Of a DNA stretch of 64,000 bases, positions 7,985 through 18,164 are shown piece by piece. Within the stretch, counting starts at the first letter, position 1; every line of letters begins with the position of its first letter. The stretch is from Veillonella sp. DNF00869 (GTDB lineage Bacteria; Bacillota; Negativicutes; Veillonellales; Veillonellaceae), in assembly GCF_001553345.1 (NCBI RefSeq), contig NZ_KQ960771.1, positions 22,675 to 86,674 on the forward strand, given 5' to 3'. The translations under genes were made by a program, and so were the position numbers. The notes under the pieces are model-generated. The model saw nothing but the letters and a program-made list of their open reading frames with translations. It ran no database searches and had not been told where the DNA came from.

Positions 7985-8721
7985 TGGAAACTCCAAAAAA
8001 AGCAGTCATTACCTTGGAGGGGATTACGAAAACCTATGTGAATGGAAAGTTAACGGTACCAGTATTACATGGTATTGATTTGTCCATTTATGAAGGGGAG
8101 TTTACCTCTATCATGGGACCTTCAGGATCTGGGAAGTCTACGTTTATGAATATCTTAGGATGTCTTGACAGACCTACCAGTGGTTCCTATCGATTAGATG
8201 GAGAAGAAGTAGCCCATCTGGGGGACGATGAATTGGCCTATGTACGAAATAAACGAATTGGGTTCGTGTTCCAAAGTTTTAATTTATTGCCTAAATTAAC
8301 GGCTCTAGATAATGTAGCATTACCGATGGTCTATGCAGGAGTGTCTAAAGCAGAACGTAAAGCTAGGGCTAGTCAGTTATTGATAGATTTGGGGCTCGGT
8401 ACTCGGTTGGATCATATGCCAGCAGAATTATCAGGGGGACAACGACAACGTGTTGCTATTGCGAGGGCATTGGCAAATGACCCAGCGATTATTATGGCGG
8501 ATGAACCTACAGGTAACCTTGATTCAAAAGCAAGTTTAGATGTGATGCATATCTTCACAGAATTATATCGAGAAGGGCGTACCATCATTTTAGTCACCCA
8601 TGAGCCAGATATTGCTGAATATGCAGGTCGCAATGTGGTTTTAAAAGATGGTCTTATTGTAGAAGATAGAATAAATCCCCATATGAAAGGATTGCAGGTA
8701 GGAGGTGAAAGCCATGTATAA
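7984..8721 (+). CDS. ABC transporter ATPase, MacB/LolD-type
   Basis: A 245-residue ATP-binding subunit that powers the adjacent permease. Walker A GPSGSGKST, Q-loop FQSFNLLPKLTA, signature LSGGQRQRVAIARAL, Walker B IIMADEPTGNLD and a switch histidine (LVTHEPD) are all present. Its start shares one base with the macA stop. In Escherichia coli MacB this domain is fused to the permease; here, as in many firmicutes, the two are separate proteins. The C-terminal end overlaps the permease start by 8 bases. Confidence 0.93.
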   Translation: METPKKAVITLEGITKTYVNGKLTVPVLHGIDLSIYEGEFTSIMGPSGSGKSTFMNILGCLDRPTSGSYRLDGEEVAHLGDDELAYVRNKRIGFVFQSFNLLPKLTALDNVALPMVYAGVSKAERKARASQLLIDLGLGTRLDHMPAELSGGQRQRVAIARALANDPAIIMADEPTGNLDSKASLDVMHIFTELYREGRTIILVTHEPDIAEYAGRNVVLKDGLIVEDRINPHMKGLQVGGESHV

Positions 8722-9925
8722 GGAAGGTTTCTTAATGGCTTGGTCATCTCTAATAGCCAATAAGATGCGATCATTATTGACGATGCTAGGTATCATCATT
8801 GGTGTAGCTGCGGTGATTGCACTTGTATCCATTGGATATGGGGTTCGTCAACAAATCACAGAATCTATTTCCAGTTTGGGTAGTAATCTATTAATGGTTT
8901 ATCCAGGGGCTCCTAGAACACCAGGGGTACGCCCGGTATCTGGTGCTAATAAAACGTTAAAAATGGGCGACTATGAAGCTATTTCGAAGATGGATAGCGT
9001 GCAAGCAGCTTCACCAGTAGCAGCTAATTCGTATTTAACTGTGTACATGAGCAAGAATTGGACCACAACTGTGAATGGTGCTAACGCTGACTTTCAGTAT
9101 GTAAACAATTGGACTATGAAATCAGGTCGTTTTATTACAGATAGTCAAATTGAACGCCGTGAACGGGTGGCAGTCATAGGTGCCACAGTGGCAAAAAACT
9201 TGTTTGGTAATGAAGATCCCATTGGTAAGGATATTCGGATTCATAAAAATTCTTTTAAAGTAGTAGGTGTCCTTGATGAAAAGGGTTCTGGTACTATGGG
9301 GAATGATCAAGATGATGTTATTGTAGTACCGTATACAACTATGATGGAACGTGTGATGGGTGTTGATTATTTGCGTATGATCTACATTCAAGCAAAAGAA
9401 GGCGAAGACTTAGAACGGGTGCAAGCAGATATAGAAAATATCTTGCGTGTCCGTCATGGCATTAAAAATCCTGATCTCGATGATTTTAATGTGAACAATA
9501 TGGCGTCCATTATGAAGGCGGTAGAAGAAAATACAGCTACCATGACCTTATTCCTAGGTGCTGTGGCAGCGATTTCTTTATTAGTTGGTGGCATTGGCAT
9601 TATGAATATCATGCTTGTGTCTGTTACGGAACGTACTCGAGAAATTGGTGTTCGTAAAGCCTTAGGTGCTACGTATCGTACGATTATTACACAGTTTTTA
9701 ATTGAAGCCGTCGTTATCTCTCTCGTAGGTGGTGCCATCGGTATTTTAGTGGGGATTGGTGCGTCACAGCTGATTGCTACAGTAGCTAAGTTAAAAACTG
9801 TAGTGACCACAGGACCTATTTTATTATCCTTTGGATTCTCTATGACGATAGGTCTTGTATTTGGTTTATATCCGGCTAGAAAAGCAGCTAAGTTAAATCC
9901 TATTGATGCCTTACATTATGAATAG
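8714..9925 (+). CDS. MacB-type ABC transporter permease
   Basis: A 403-residue permease with the MacB/FtsX layout: one N-terminal transmembrane helix (around residues 20-42), a large extracytoplasmic MacB core domain (about 45-270), then three C-terminal helices. The family motif ERTREIGVRKALGAT precedes the third helix. It should act as a mechanotransmission pump with the ATPase and MacA. ATG at 8714 follows AGGAGGTGA. The gene is followed by a hairpin terminator, closing this three-gene unit. Confidence 0.93.
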   Translation: MYKEGFLMAWSSLIANKMRSLLTMLGIIIGVAAVIALVSIGYGVRQQITESISSLGSNLLMVYPGAPRTPGVRPVSGANKTLKMGDYEAISKMDSVQAASPVAANSYLTVYMSKNWTTTVNGANADFQYVNNWTMKSGRFITDSQIERRERVAVIGATVAKNLFGNEDPIGKDIRIHKNSFKVVGVLDEKGSGTMGNDQDDVIVVPYTTMMERVMGVDYLRMIYIQAKEGEDLERVQADIENILRVRHGIKNPDLDDFNVNNMASIMKAVEENTATMTLFLGAVAAISLLVGGIGIMNIMLVSVTERTREIGVRKALGATYRTIITQFLIEAVVISLVGGAIGILVGIGASQLIATVAKLKTVVTTGPILLSFGFSMTIGLVFGLYPARKAAKLNPIDALHYE

Positions 9926-9931
9926 CTGATT

Positions 9932-9986
9932 AAATACCAATATGTATAGGAAACTAGGCCTATTATATATTGGTATTTTTCTTTTT
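9932..9986 (+). terminator. Intrinsic terminator after the macAB unit
   Basis: A long stem of AAATACCAATAT (9932-9943) and ATATTGGTATTT (9967-9978), reinforced by ATAGG/CCTAT inside, is followed by TTTTTCTTTTT. It separates the exporter genes from gatCAB. Confidence 0.75.
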
Positions 9987-9998
9987 CCCGAGAGAATA

Positions 9999-10007
9999 TG
10001 GTATAAT
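9999..10007 (+). promoter_or_regulatory. Candidate extended -10 promoter for gatCAB
   Basis: TGGTATAAT (TGn plus TATAAT, 9999-10007) lies 25 bases before the gatC start. No convincing -35 element is seen, as is usual for extended -10 promoters. It sits immediately after the terminator of the upstream unit. Confidence 0.5.
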
Positions 10008-10032
10008 ATATGAATTGAAAGGATGTGTGTCT

Positions 10033-10317
10033 ATGAAAATTAGTCAAGAGGAAATTAAGAATATTGCCTTATTATCCCGATTAGAAATTAAAGATTTAGA
10101 GGCTGCTGAAAAAGCCCTCAGTAATATCCTTACCTATGTGGAGGAATTAGAAGAATTAGATTTAACAGATGTAGAGCCGATGGCTCATGCGGTGCCATTA
10201 CAAAATGTGTATCGTCCAGATGAGATGAAACCATCATTGCGACGTGAAGCGGCGTTACAAAATGCACCTGAAGAAGAGAATGGGTATTTCAGAGTACCTC
10301 GTGTTGTACAGAACTAG
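10033..10317 (+). CDS. gatC: Asp-tRNA(Asn)/Glu-tRNA(Gln) amidotransferase subunit C
   Basis: A 94-residue subunit that stabilises the GatCAB amidotransferase, which converts Glu-tRNA(Gln) and/or Asp-tRNA(Asn) to the correctly charged forms. The family pattern is clear: an N-terminal helix ([14 protein letters not shown]), then [15 protein letters not shown], then the DVEPMAH loop that wraps GatA. ATG at 10033 gives the normal length; the longer frame starts in the upstream terminator. First of the gatC-gatA-gatB operon. Confidence 0.95.
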   Translation: MKISQEEIKNIALLSRLEIKDLEAAEKALSNILTYVEELEELDLTDVEPMAHAVPLQNVYRPDEMKPSLRREAALQNAPEEENGYFRVPRVVQN

Positions 10318-10327
10318 GAGAAGATAC

Positions 10328-11785
10328 ATGACTCTTTTTGAATTACATCAAAAATTAGTAAATAAAGAAATTTCTGCCCTAGAGCTTACAAAAGCTGTAT
10401 TGGCACATAAAGATAATGTAGAGCCAACAGTACATGCGTACTTGTCTGACTCTCATGAAGCGGCGTTAGCACAAGCAGAGGCTGTAGATGCAAAAATCGC
10501 CAAGGGAGAAACTATTTCGCCATTAGCAGGGATTCCTGGGGCGATTAAAGATAATATTTGTACAAAAGGTGTGGCCACTACATGTGGATCCCATATGTTG
10601 GAAAACTTTGTGCCTCCGTACAATGCTACTGTTATCGAAAAATTACAAGCTCAAGATGCTGTTATTTTGGGTAAATTAAACATGGACGAGTTTGCTATGG
10701 GTAGTTCCACAGAGAATTCTGCTTTAGGCAAAACGACAAACCCATGGAATCCAGATTATGTTCCAGGCGGTTCTTCCGGTGGTAGTGCAGCGGCGGTTGC
10801 CAGTGGTAGCGCTATTTGGGCATTAGGCTCCGATACAGGTGGATCCATTCGTCAACCAGCATCCTACTGTGGCGTGGTTGGTTTGAAACCAACCTATGGC
10901 AATGTATCTCGCTATGGATTAATTGCTTATGCATCTTCGTTGGACCAAATTGGCCCTGTGACAAGAGATGTACGTGATGCAGCTATCGTGTTGAATGCTA
11001 TTACAGGCCATGATTTCCATGATTCTACATCCATCCCAGGAGATCGTGTCGATTATACAAAAGCTCTTGTGAAAGATGTAAAAGGCTTGCGCATCGGTGT
11101 GCCTAAAGAATATTTTGGTGAAGGTTTACATCCAGAAGTGCGTGCAGCTCTGGAAAAAGCTATTGAAACGTATCGCAATATGGGTGCCACTATTGTAGAT
11201 ATTTCTTTGCCAACTACAAAATATGCCTTGTCTGCGTACTATATCATCGCTTTAGCAGAAGCTAGTTCTAACCTAGCTCGTTATGATGGAGTTAGCTACG
11301 GCCTTCGCGTGCCAGCAGATAATTTAGTGGAAATGTCCACTAAAACTCGTACGGCAGGCTTTGGTGAAGAAGTACAACGCCGTATCTTGTTAGGTACCTA
11401 TGTATTGAGTTCTGGTTATTATGATGCATACTATTTAAAAGCTCTAAAAGCTCGTCGTTTGATTAAAAATGAGTTTGATGCAGCATTCCAAGAATGTGAT
11501 GTATTATTAACACCAACCGCTCCGAATACAGCTTTTAAATTTGGTGAAAAAATCAACGATCCATTGACTATGTATTTAGAGGATGTATGTACAGTGCCAG
11601 TTAACTTGGCAGGTATCCCAGGTATCAGTATTCCTGCTGGATTTGGTTCTAATGGTATGCCAATCGGTATGCAATTATTGGCGCCTGCTATGGGTGAAAG
11701 TACATTGGTGCAAGCAGCCTATAGCTTTGAACAAGAATGTCCTGAATTTACAAAATTGCCAACTATGGGAGAATTGAAACTATGA
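10328..11785 (+). CDS. gatA: Glutamyl/aspartyl-tRNA amidotransferase subunit A
   Basis: A 485-residue amidase-signature subunit that releases ammonia from glutamine for the GatB kinase site. The amidase signature is intact: the catalytic Lys in AIKDN, the Ser-cis-Ser region [15 protein letters not shown] and the nucleophile region [17 protein letters not shown] at 10328 follows AGGAGA that overlaps the gatC stop; the longer frame begins inside gatC. The end overlaps gatB by four bases (ATGA). Confidence 0.97.
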   Translation: MTLFELHQKLVNKEISALELTKAVLAHKDNVEPTVHAYLSDSHEAALAQAEAVDAKIAKGETISPLAGIPGAIKDNICTKGVATTCGSHMLENFVPPYNATVIEKLQAQDAVILGKLNMDEFAMGSSTENSALGKTTNPWNPDYVPGGSSGGSAAAVASGSAIWALGSDTGGSIRQPASYCGVVGLKPTYGNVSRYGLIAYASSLDQIGPVTRDVRDAAIVLNAITGHDFHDSTSIPGDRVDYTKALVKDVKGLRIGVPKEYFGEGLHPEVRAALEKAIETYRNMGATIVDISLPTTKYALSAYYIIALAEASSNLARYDGVSYGLRVPADNLVEMSTKTRTAGFGEEVQRRILLGTYVLSSGYYDAYYLKALKARRLIKNEFDAAFQECDVLLTPTAPNTAFKFGEKINDPLTMYLEDVCTVPVNLAGIPGISIPAGFGSNGMPIGMQLLAPAMGESTLVQAAYSFEQECPEFTKLPTMGELKL

Positions 11786-13227
11786 AATATGAAACAGTAG
11801 TAGGCCTTGAAGTTCATACTGAACTGAAAACAAATTCAAAAATTTTCTGCTCCTGTACAACGGCCTTCGGGGGCGACCATAATACACATGTATGTCCAAC
11901 TTGCTTAGGTTTGCCAGGAACCATGCCTGTATTTAACCAAAAAGTGTTGGAATATGCTATCAAAGTCGGTTTAGCATTAAACTGTGAAATCGTACTATTC
12001 AATAAATTTGACCGCAAAAACTATTATTACCCAGATTTGCCTAAAAACTGGCAAACTTCTCAATTTGACTTGCCTATCTGCGTAAACGGTCATCTTGATG
12101 TAGAGGTGAATGGTGAAACTCGTCGCATTCGTATCAACCGTATCCATATGGAAGAAGATGCTGGTAAATTAGTGCATAGTGGTGCTACTATTTCTAGTTC
12201 TGATAGATCCAATGTAGACTACAATCGTACAGGTGTACCATTGTTAGAAATCGTATCAGAACCTGATCTTCGTTCTGGTGAAGAAGCGCGCCAATATGTG
12301 GATAAAATTCGTGCTATTGTACAATATTTAGGCGTATCTGACGGACGTATGGAAGAAGGTAGTTTGCGTTGTGATGCGAACATTTCTATTCGACCAGTAG
12401 GGGAAACTAAATTAGGCACAAAAACTGAAATCAAGAATATGAACTCTTTAACAGGTATCCAAAAAGGCATTGAATACGAAGCACTTCGTCAAGCAGAAGC
12501 ATTGGAAGACGGAGAAACGATTGTTCAAGAAACTCGTACTTGGGACGATAGTAAAGGTATCACTCTTTCCATGCGTAAGAAAGAGAAGGAAAATGACTAC
12601 CGTTTCTTCCCAGAACCAGATTTGGTACCTATTGTGGTAGACCCTAACTATGTAGAAGAAATTCGTCAATGCTTACCAGAATTGCCAGAAGCGAAACAAC
12701 AACGCTTCATGGAATCCTATGGATTGTCTAGTGAAGATGCGCGTACATTGACGAGCCAACGCGGTACAGCGGACTATTTCGATGCTGTCGTAGAGGCTGG
12801 AGCAGATGCAAAAACGGCATCTAACTGGATCATCGGTGATTTGGCAAAACTTGTGAACGATGCTGGTATTTCTTATGCGGATAGCAAAGTACAACCAAAA
12901 CAATTGGCTGATATGATTAGCCTAATTGAAAAAGGCACGATTTCTGGTAAAATTGCAAAACAAGTGATTGTCAAAATGTTTGAAACTGGTAAAAATCCAG
13001 ACAAAATTGTAGAAGAAGAAGGCTTAGTTCAAATTACCGATACAGGAGCTATTGAAGAAATTGTAAAACAAGTCATTGCAGATAATCCAAAATCTGTGGA
13101 AGATTTCAAATCTGGTAAAGGTAAAGCTATCGGATTCTTGGTGGGCCAAGTGATGCGTGCCTCTAAAGGTAAAGCCAATCCTGGCGTAGTGAATGAATTG
13201 TTGGAAAAACATTTACAAGCTCTATAG
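11782..13227 (+). CDS. gatB: Aspartyl/glutamyl-tRNA amidotransferase subunit B
   Basis: A 481-residue subunit that phosphorylates the mischarged aminoacyl-tRNA and transfers ammonia to it. The start has the family pattern [13 protein letters not shown] and a zinc-site pair (CSCTTAFG, then [12 protein letters not shown]). The C-terminal YqeY-like helical tail domain, which binds tRNA, ends with [17 protein letters not shown]. Length is normal. Start overlaps gatA, showing coupled translation. Confidence 0.97.
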   Translation: MKYETVVGLEVHTELKTNSKIFCSCTTAFGGDHNTHVCPTCLGLPGTMPVFNQKVLEYAIKVGLALNCEIVLFNKFDRKNYYYPDLPKNWQTSQFDLPICVNGHLDVEVNGETRRIRINRIHMEEDAGKLVHSGATISSSDRSNVDYNRTGVPLLEIVSEPDLRSGEEARQYVDKIRAIVQYLGVSDGRMEEGSLRCDANISIRPVGETKLGTKTEIKNMNSLTGIQKGIEYEALRQAEALEDGETIVQETRTWDDSKGITLSMRKKEKENDYRFFPEPDLVPIVVDPNYVEEIRQCLPELPEAKQQRFMESYGLSSEDARTLTSQRGTADYFDAVVEAGADAKTASNWIIGDLAKLVNDAGISYADSKVQPKQLADMISLIEKGTISGKIAKQVIVKMFETGKNPDKIVEEEGLVQITDTGAIEEIVKQVIADNPKSVEDFKSGKGKAIGFLVGQVMRASKGKANPGVVNELLEKHLQAL

Positions 13228-13235
13228 GAGTGACT

Positions 13236-13571
13236 ATGAGTCAAGAACAAAAGTATGATGAAGGAACGCGCGTTCTTTCAGAAGAGGAATTGCGTGACTT
13301 TGATGGTACAACAATAGATGAAGAGGGGCGTACATATGACGCTCCTCGTTATCAATCTTCTCAACAGGAACAAGACCAATTTCAAACCATTCCTAATATG
13401 AAGATATTTTTGTGGAATGCTCTTAGTTGGAAGTGGAAACTAGGCATAGCAGTAGGCGTCGTGATGCTTATTATAGTGTTATTTGCACTAGCTAAATTTA
13501 TCATTGCTGGTGCCTTTGTGATTATTTTAGCTTGGCTAGTAATGCGCTTGTTGGGAAAGTTATTTTTTTAA
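13236..13571 (+). CDS. Small membrane protein of unknown function
   Basis: Not recognised. A 111-residue protein with an acidic, glutamine-rich N-terminal half (about residues 1-55) and two hydrophobic helices (about 68-87 and 89-108) at the C-terminus. ATG at 13236 is preceded by TAGGAG that overlaps the gatB stop, so it is probably translated with gatCAB. No catalytic motif. It is followed after 25 bases by the ArnT-like gene, but nothing shows whether the two work together. Confidence 0.7.
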   Translation: MSQEQKYDEGTRVLSEEELRDFDGTTIDEEGRTYDAPRYQSSQQEQDQFQTIPNMKIFLWNALSWKWKLGIAVGVVMLIIVLFALAKFIIAGAFVIILAWLVMRLLGKLFF

Positions 13572-13596
13572 ATGTAAATACAGAGGTTGTATTACT

Positions 13597-15204
13597 ATGG
13601 AACAAACATTTTCATGGAAGCGGTTTGCATGGCTAGGGATAGGAACGTTTTTGTTCTATCTGTTTATGGCATGGGCGCTGCCTGTGACGGATACAGTGGA
13701 ATCAAACTACGCTTTGTCTGCCGTGACCATGATGAAACATGGAGAGTTTTTGTCTCCTATGATTTATGACATGTATTGGTATGATAAACCAATTATGGCA
13801 TATTGGGGGCTTATACTGTCCTACTCTTTGTTTGGTATCTCTGATTTAGCTGCTCGATTGCCATCCATTGTCGTTTCTACTTGTACAGTATTAGCGATGT
13901 ATCGGATGGCTTTCAGTATATATCAAGTAGAACGGATTGCTATGTGGAGTGCCATTGCCCTAGGAACGGCGTTAGAATTTTGGTACATCGGTCATGCTGT
14001 CGTGACGGATGGATATTTATTTCTCTTTTCTATGGGTATTTTTTACTATTTATATCGTGGTATCACTGGTGAAAGTCATCGCCATATGGTCTATGCGTAT
14101 ATGTTTGCTGGGTTAGCGGTACTTACCAAAGGCCCTGTAGGGATCGTGCTACCAGGGATTATTTTAATTCTATATGTGGCCTTGAATCGTCGTATGGATT
14201 GGTTTAAATATGTCTTTTCTTGGAAAGGTATTCTTGCTTTTATCCTAGTCGTAGTACCTTGGTATGGATATATGTACCATGTTCATGGAGATACATTTAT
14301 CCAAGGATTTTTAGGCCTACATAATATAACGAGGGCTACTGTACCAGAACATCCTGAACATAATTGGTGGTATTTATATTTTGCCTTGTTGCCAGTATGC
14401 ATGATGCCATGGACTAGCTTTGTAGTTCGTGGTATCAATAAACAGAAACACGCCTATATTTGGTATTGGTCTATTTTTTGGTTTGTAGGAACCGTTCTGT
14501 TCTACACGTGTATGGCCACTAAATATGTTACCTACACATTTATTATGCTGATTCCTTTGGCATTATGGGCAGGCATGGGCATTCATGCTTGTATAGAAGG
14601 ATACAAAGATCGTAAGATGACATGGAGGGTGTTTACCCTATATGCACTGGGTGGATTTCCATTTTTATTAGGATTAGTCATAGTGGGATTGAGTATGTCT
14701 TTGTCACATAGTGCGTATCTTTGGATTAGTTTGGCAGTGACTGTGTTGACGTTTATTTATGCCGCTAGTAAACGAACAGGGTCTGTCTTAGTGTGCAGTA
14801 TGGCAACGAGTGCGATCATTTTTTATTTAGCATTAGTTCCTAATTTAGTGCCAGTTATGGAAGACCAATCTGGAAAAATATTAGCTAATGAAGTGATGAC
14901 ATTGGAAGGTACTACGCCATTAGAGGTGTATCAATATGGCAATTATCGTACGTCTTTATCCTACTATTTGGGACGGACTACTTCCTTCATACATTACAAA
15001 GAACACGAAAGTGTTTGGGAAAATGGGAAAAATATCATGCCTATGGTGAAACCTACTGACTTGGCAAAAGATACAGAGAAACTATCACGTGCTTTGATTT
15101 ATGTGCCAAATAAATACGCAACGTATTTTAAAGAAACAAATTTATATAACCAGGTTCAACCTGTAGAAAGAAATTCTCTAGGAGTCTTCTACAAAGCGAA
15201 ATAA
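13597..15204 (+). CDS. ArnT-like lipid A/polyprenyl-linked glycosyltransferase (GT39/GT83 type)
   Basis: A 535-residue polytopic membrane enzyme of the ArnT/PMT clan, which moves a sugar from a polyprenyl phosphate to an envelope acceptor on the outer face of the inner membrane. The first extracytoplasmic loop has the catalytic-type acidic pair (VTDTVESNYAL) and the conserved YWYDKPIMAYW. About a dozen hydrophobic helices and a soluble C-terminal domain (from about residue 430) follow. In Gram-negatives ArnT adds aminoarabinose to lipid A and gives polymyxin resistance. Here the sugar is unknown: no arn synthesis genes are in the window. It faces a phosphoethanolamine-transferase-like gene. 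Confidence 0.82.
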   Translation: MEQTFSWKRFAWLGIGTFLFYLFMAWALPVTDTVESNYALSAVTMMKHGEFLSPMIYDMYWYDKPIMAYWGLILSYSLFGISDLAARLPSIVVSTCTVLAMYRMAFSIYQVERIAMWSAIALGTALEFWYIGHAVVTDGYLFLFSMGIFYYLYRGITGESHRHMVYAYMFAGLAVLTKGPVGIVLPGIILILYVALNRRMDWFKYVFSWKGILAFILVVVPWYGYMYHVHGDTFIQGFLGLHNITRATVPEHPEHNWWYLYFALLPVCMMPWTSFVVRGINKQKHAYIWYWSIFWFVGTVLFYTCMATKYVTYTFIMLIPLALWAGMGIHACIEGYKDRKMTWRVFTLYALGGFPFLLGLVIVGLSMSLSHSAYLWISLAVTVLTFIYAASKRTGSVLVCSMATSAIIFYLALVPNLVPVMEDQSGKILANEVMTLEGTTPLEVYQYGNYRTSLSYYLGRTTSFIHYKEHESVWENGKNIMPMVKPTDLAKDTEKLSRALIYVPNKYATYFKETNLYNQVQPVERNSLGVFYKAK

Positions 15205-15217
15205 TGGTAATTATAGT

Positions 15218-15248
15218 ATTGGGGATGCTCCTAGGGAGTATCCCCAAT
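15218..15248 (+). terminator. Hairpin just after the ArnT-like gene
   Basis: ATTGGGGATGCTCC (15218-15231) pairs with GGAGTATCCCCAAT (15235-15248) with one wobble pair and a three-base loop. The T-tract is poor, so termination may be weak, but the stem is very stable. The rest of the 225-base convergent gap holds a second hairpin (next entry) and no gene. Confidence 0.55.
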
Positions 15249-15380
15249 AAGTTTCTGTTACTATAGGACAGGTGGCATGAGACTTACATTCAAGGAATAT
15301 TGTATGACTCGATAATAGATGCAGGAGGACAGAGAAAGCGATTCTAAAAGGCTTATATTTATATACAAAAATAGATATGA

Positions 15381-15414
15381 AACAGGCACCAACTGCAATA
15401 GCTGGTGCCTGTTT
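15381..15414. terminator. Bidirectional hairpin between convergent envelope genes
   Basis: AACAGGCACCA (15381-15391) pairs perfectly with TGGTGCCTGTT (15403-15413), followed by TTTT on the plus strand and TTTC on the minus strand. It lies 16 bases beyond the stop of the minus-strand gene and can serve both converging transcripts. Confidence 0.7.
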
Positions 15415-15429
15415 TGTACTTGTACTATT

Positions 15430-17256
15430 TTATTTCGCCTCAGGATCTAAGGACAATGGTTGTGTACCTAACATTGTGGTTAAGTTATTAACATTAAAGC
15501 GATATGCTTTGTTAGAAAAATCTCGTGTTACATCATAGTTACCAGATGGAGCATGTATGATACCCACTAGCATATCATACAATAAGTCATTGGTGAAAAA
15601 TTGTTGTTCATGATCGTGTAGGGTAATTGCTGTTTCTGGGTACGCATTACGATATGTAGGAGATAAGTACACCCACATTGGTATCCGTGTCATTCCAAAG
15701 TTGAAAATGTCTGGATTGTGAGATGTTTTAATATTTTCTCCGTGGTCAGAGAAATAGACCATGGCTTGTAAGTTTAAGTTATCCTTAGCATAGGTGTAAA
15801 TTTCTTGTAACAGCCAATCAGTATATAGTTGGCTATTGGCATAAGCTTCAATTCCTTCAGGGTTTGGACCTTGTTTCCATTTGCTGAACTCGTGAGGATA
15901 TCTATCGTTGTAGTAGATATGACTACCCATAATATGGATGACGATGAAATTATTTTGGTTCTTTGGTACGTCTTTTAAAAGTGGTAACAAAGCGCCATCA
16001 TATTGATCAGAGAAGGCATAGGATTCATGAGCCCAACGGGGCGTATCACTTGCTTTTGCAATGAGAGAGATAGCTGTATCGTATTCACCATATACACCTT
16101 GGTTAGATAACCAAGAGGTGTGATATCCAGCTTTTTTTGCTACATCGATAATGGTTGTGGCATCAAAGAATGGTTTGTCGTCATATTGATTGCGCTCTGT
16201 TAAGGCTCTTTCCAAGGTTGGTACAGTTTGCACATAGGAAGAGTAAGCGTGTTTAAAGACATTGAAGTTTGGATTTTGATACAGGGAACCTTGCCATGGA
16301 GTATCATCGTAAGGGAAGTCAGGAGTATACATTTTCATGTAATCTCTAGAAGAAGATTCTCCAATGACTAAGATGACAGTACCTGGAGTTTTTTGCGCCG
16401 CTGTTTCGGTAGTGCTTAATTGTAAATTGTTAAATACACTAACATGCTTATCATTATAAGATTGCAACTCTTTCATATAGGCTCGAACTTCTAGCCAATT
16501 GCTGACAATATCTGTACGAGGGAAAAGGTAATATCCACCATACACGATGAGGGCGATGGATAGAATCCATTTTATATCATCTTGATATCGCTGAAAGAAA
16601 GAGGAATAGAACACAGTAGGCTCATCGTTCGTTTGAGCTTTTACATTGGCAAAGTATAAAAGACCAAGTATGATAGCGATACCTATGATAGCCCCTCCGA
16701 TGCCACCTACGCCGATAATATTTTTTACAAATCCTAAGGCTTCCTCGGGGTTGGTTTGATACAATGCCATCATAGTGGCAGGAGTAATACAATGCCAAGT
16801 GGATAGATAGTACCCGATTTGACCAACTGGTATAAGGAGCAATGCTACGTCAAGGATGCTGTATAGAGCAGACCAAATACGTTTTGCCTTTCCCCATTGT
16901 AGTAGCCAATAGTGGGTGACACTAAGACCACAGAATAAGACTAGACCAAATAAAAAATCGTTGGCGAATTCGTAGAAGTAAAAAGGCTTTTCATAAGACC
17001 AGTGAAATAAGAGCGGGAATGTTAATGCCCAACTGATACTTACGATGCCATGACCAATGATATATCCCTTTGTAAAGGAACTACGAATGATCGATTGTAA
17101 GACTGTTAAGCCTACAATAGTAGGAACGAATAAGGTAAGGATATCTTCTATGTCAAACCCTAAAGTAATTGGTTCGTAGATGTAAAATAGTGCCACTGCG
17201 ATGATAGTGGACACGATGGTATACAGTCCCAACTGTTTCCATCTTTGACGATGCAT
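15430..17256 (-). CDS. Phosphoethanolamine transferase-like membrane sulfatase-fold protein (EptA/CptA type)
   Basis: A 608-residue protein with about five N-terminal transmembrane helices and a C-terminal alkaline-phosphatase-like domain. The domain shows the metal/nucleophile motif VIGESSSRDYMKMY, a middle HIMGSH and the late metal motif YFSDHGEN. These are typical of enzymes that move phosphoethanolamine from phosphatidylethanolamine to lipid A or core sugars. The usual Thr nucleophile position after GE appears to be Ser. LTA synthase is an alternative, but motifs and the diderm context favour EptA/CptA. The start at 17256 follows GAGAGGCGAC; a longer frame to 17301 has no site. It is divergent from scpA and convergent with the ArnT-like gene. 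Confidence 0.82.
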   Translation of the reverse strand: MHRQRWKQLGLYTIVSTIIAVALFYIYEPITLGFDIEDILTLFVPTIVGLTVLQSIIRSSFTKGYIIGHGIVSISWALTFPLLFHWSYEKPFYFYEFANDFLFGLVLFCGLSVTHYWLLQWGKAKRIWSALYSILDVALLLIPVGQIGYYLSTWHCITPATMMALYQTNPEEALGFVKNIIGVGGIGGAIIGIAIILGLLYFANVKAQTNDEPTVFYSSFFQRYQDDIKWILSIALIVYGGYYLFPRTDIVSNWLEVRAYMKELQSYNDKHVSVFNNLQLSTTETAAQKTPGTVILVIGESSSRDYMKMYTPDFPYDDTPWQGSLYQNPNFNVFKHAYSSYVQTVPTLERALTERNQYDDKPFFDATTIIDVAKKAGYHTSWLSNQGVYGEYDTAISLIAKASDTPRWAHESYAFSDQYDGALLPLLKDVPKNQNNFIVIHIMGSHIYYNDRYPHEFSKWKQGPNPEGIEAYANSQLYTDWLLQEIYTYAKDNLNLQAMVYFSDHGENIKTSHNPDIFNFGMTRIPMWVYLSPTYRNAYPETAITLHDHEQQFFTNDLLYDMLVGIIHAPSGNYDVTRDFSNKAYRFNVNNLTTMLGTQPLSLDPEAK

Positions 17257-17319
17257 AGTGTCGCCTCTCTTTCTGGGTGTAGCAATTTTCGCCCATTTCA
17301 TTTATAATACTTATTAGAT

Positions 17320-17335
17320 ACATACGTTGGTATGT
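17320..17335. promoter_or_regulatory. Inverted repeat in the divergent gap, possible operator
   Basis: ACATAC-GTTG-GTATGT is a perfect six-base inverted repeat about 65 bases upstream of the minus-strand phosphoethanolamine-transferase-like start. A TATTAT box on the minus strand (17309-17304) would place it around the -35 region. It could be a regulator binding site; no protein is assigned. Confidence 0.3.
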
Positions 17336-17432
17336 CTATGTATTATTCTAACTGTTTCTAATAGGAAATGCAATTTTTTCATACAAGGTGTGGTGAAAGC
17401 CATACCTTTATTTTTGGTAGAAAGGAGTTTTC

Positions 17433-18164
17433 ATGAATACCTACGATTTTAAACTGGATATTTTTGAAGGCCCTTTGGATCTTTTGTTGCATTTGATTGA
17501 AAAGAATCAGATTGATATATACGATATTCCCATTGTGCATATCACCTCACAATATATGGATATACTCAAAACTTGGAATCAATTTGATATTGCCTATAGT
17601 AGTGAGTTTTTAGTGATGGCAGCTACGTTGTTGCAGATTAAGTCACGCCTTTTATTGCCTAAGATAAATCATAAGGATGAAAGTGATACAGAAGATCCAC
17701 GAGACGAATTGGTGAATCGATTGGTGGAGTTTAAACGCATCAAAGAATTGACGGAGCTCTTAGAAGAACGTGTATCCGATGGATCCTATGTATTTAATAG
17801 ACCGGAAGAGCTTAGCCAAGTGGGATTAGATCTTGTTTGTACTGTGGAGTGGGATGCATTAGTGGCATGCTTTCAGAAAGTGCAGGAACGATATGATCGA
17901 CCTGAGGTAGAAGCTCCCAAAGTTATGATGGAACGTGAAGAATATACATTGGAACAAGGGATTGAAGATGTATTACTAGCGACGAGGAATCAACAAGTGC
18001 CCTGTGTAAATTTATTTGCTTCGGTACAGACGAAGGAAGAAAGTGTGGTTACATTTTTGGCGTTATTAGAGTTAATGAAACGTCAACTATTGCGAATTAT
18101 AGTGGGCAATCACGATATATATAACGTGATTGTAGAAGGTATAGAAGAAGGAGATGCGCTGTGA
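17433..18164 (+). CDS. scpA: Segregation and condensation protein A
   Basis: A 243-residue kleisin that bridges the SMC heads with ScpB in chromosome condensation. The N-terminus DFKLDIFEGPLDLLLHLIEK is the family signature, and the C-terminal winged helix (TFLALLELMKRQLLRI) binds the SMC head. Usual length. Its stop overlaps the scpB GTG by four bases. An AAAGGAG site lies before the ATG. The 176-base gap upstream is shared with the divergent envelope gene. Confidence 0.96.
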   Translation: MNTYDFKLDIFEGPLDLLLHLIEKNQIDIYDIPIVHITSQYMDILKTWNQFDIAYSSEFLVMAATLLQIKSRLLLPKINHKDESDTEDPRDELVNRLVEFKRIKELTELLEERVSDGSYVFNRPEELSQVGLDLVCTVEWDALVACFQKVQERYDRPEVEAPKVMMEREEYTLEQGIEDVLLATRNQQVPCVNLFASVQTKEESVVTFLALLELMKRQLLRIIVGNHDIYNVIVEGIEEGDAL

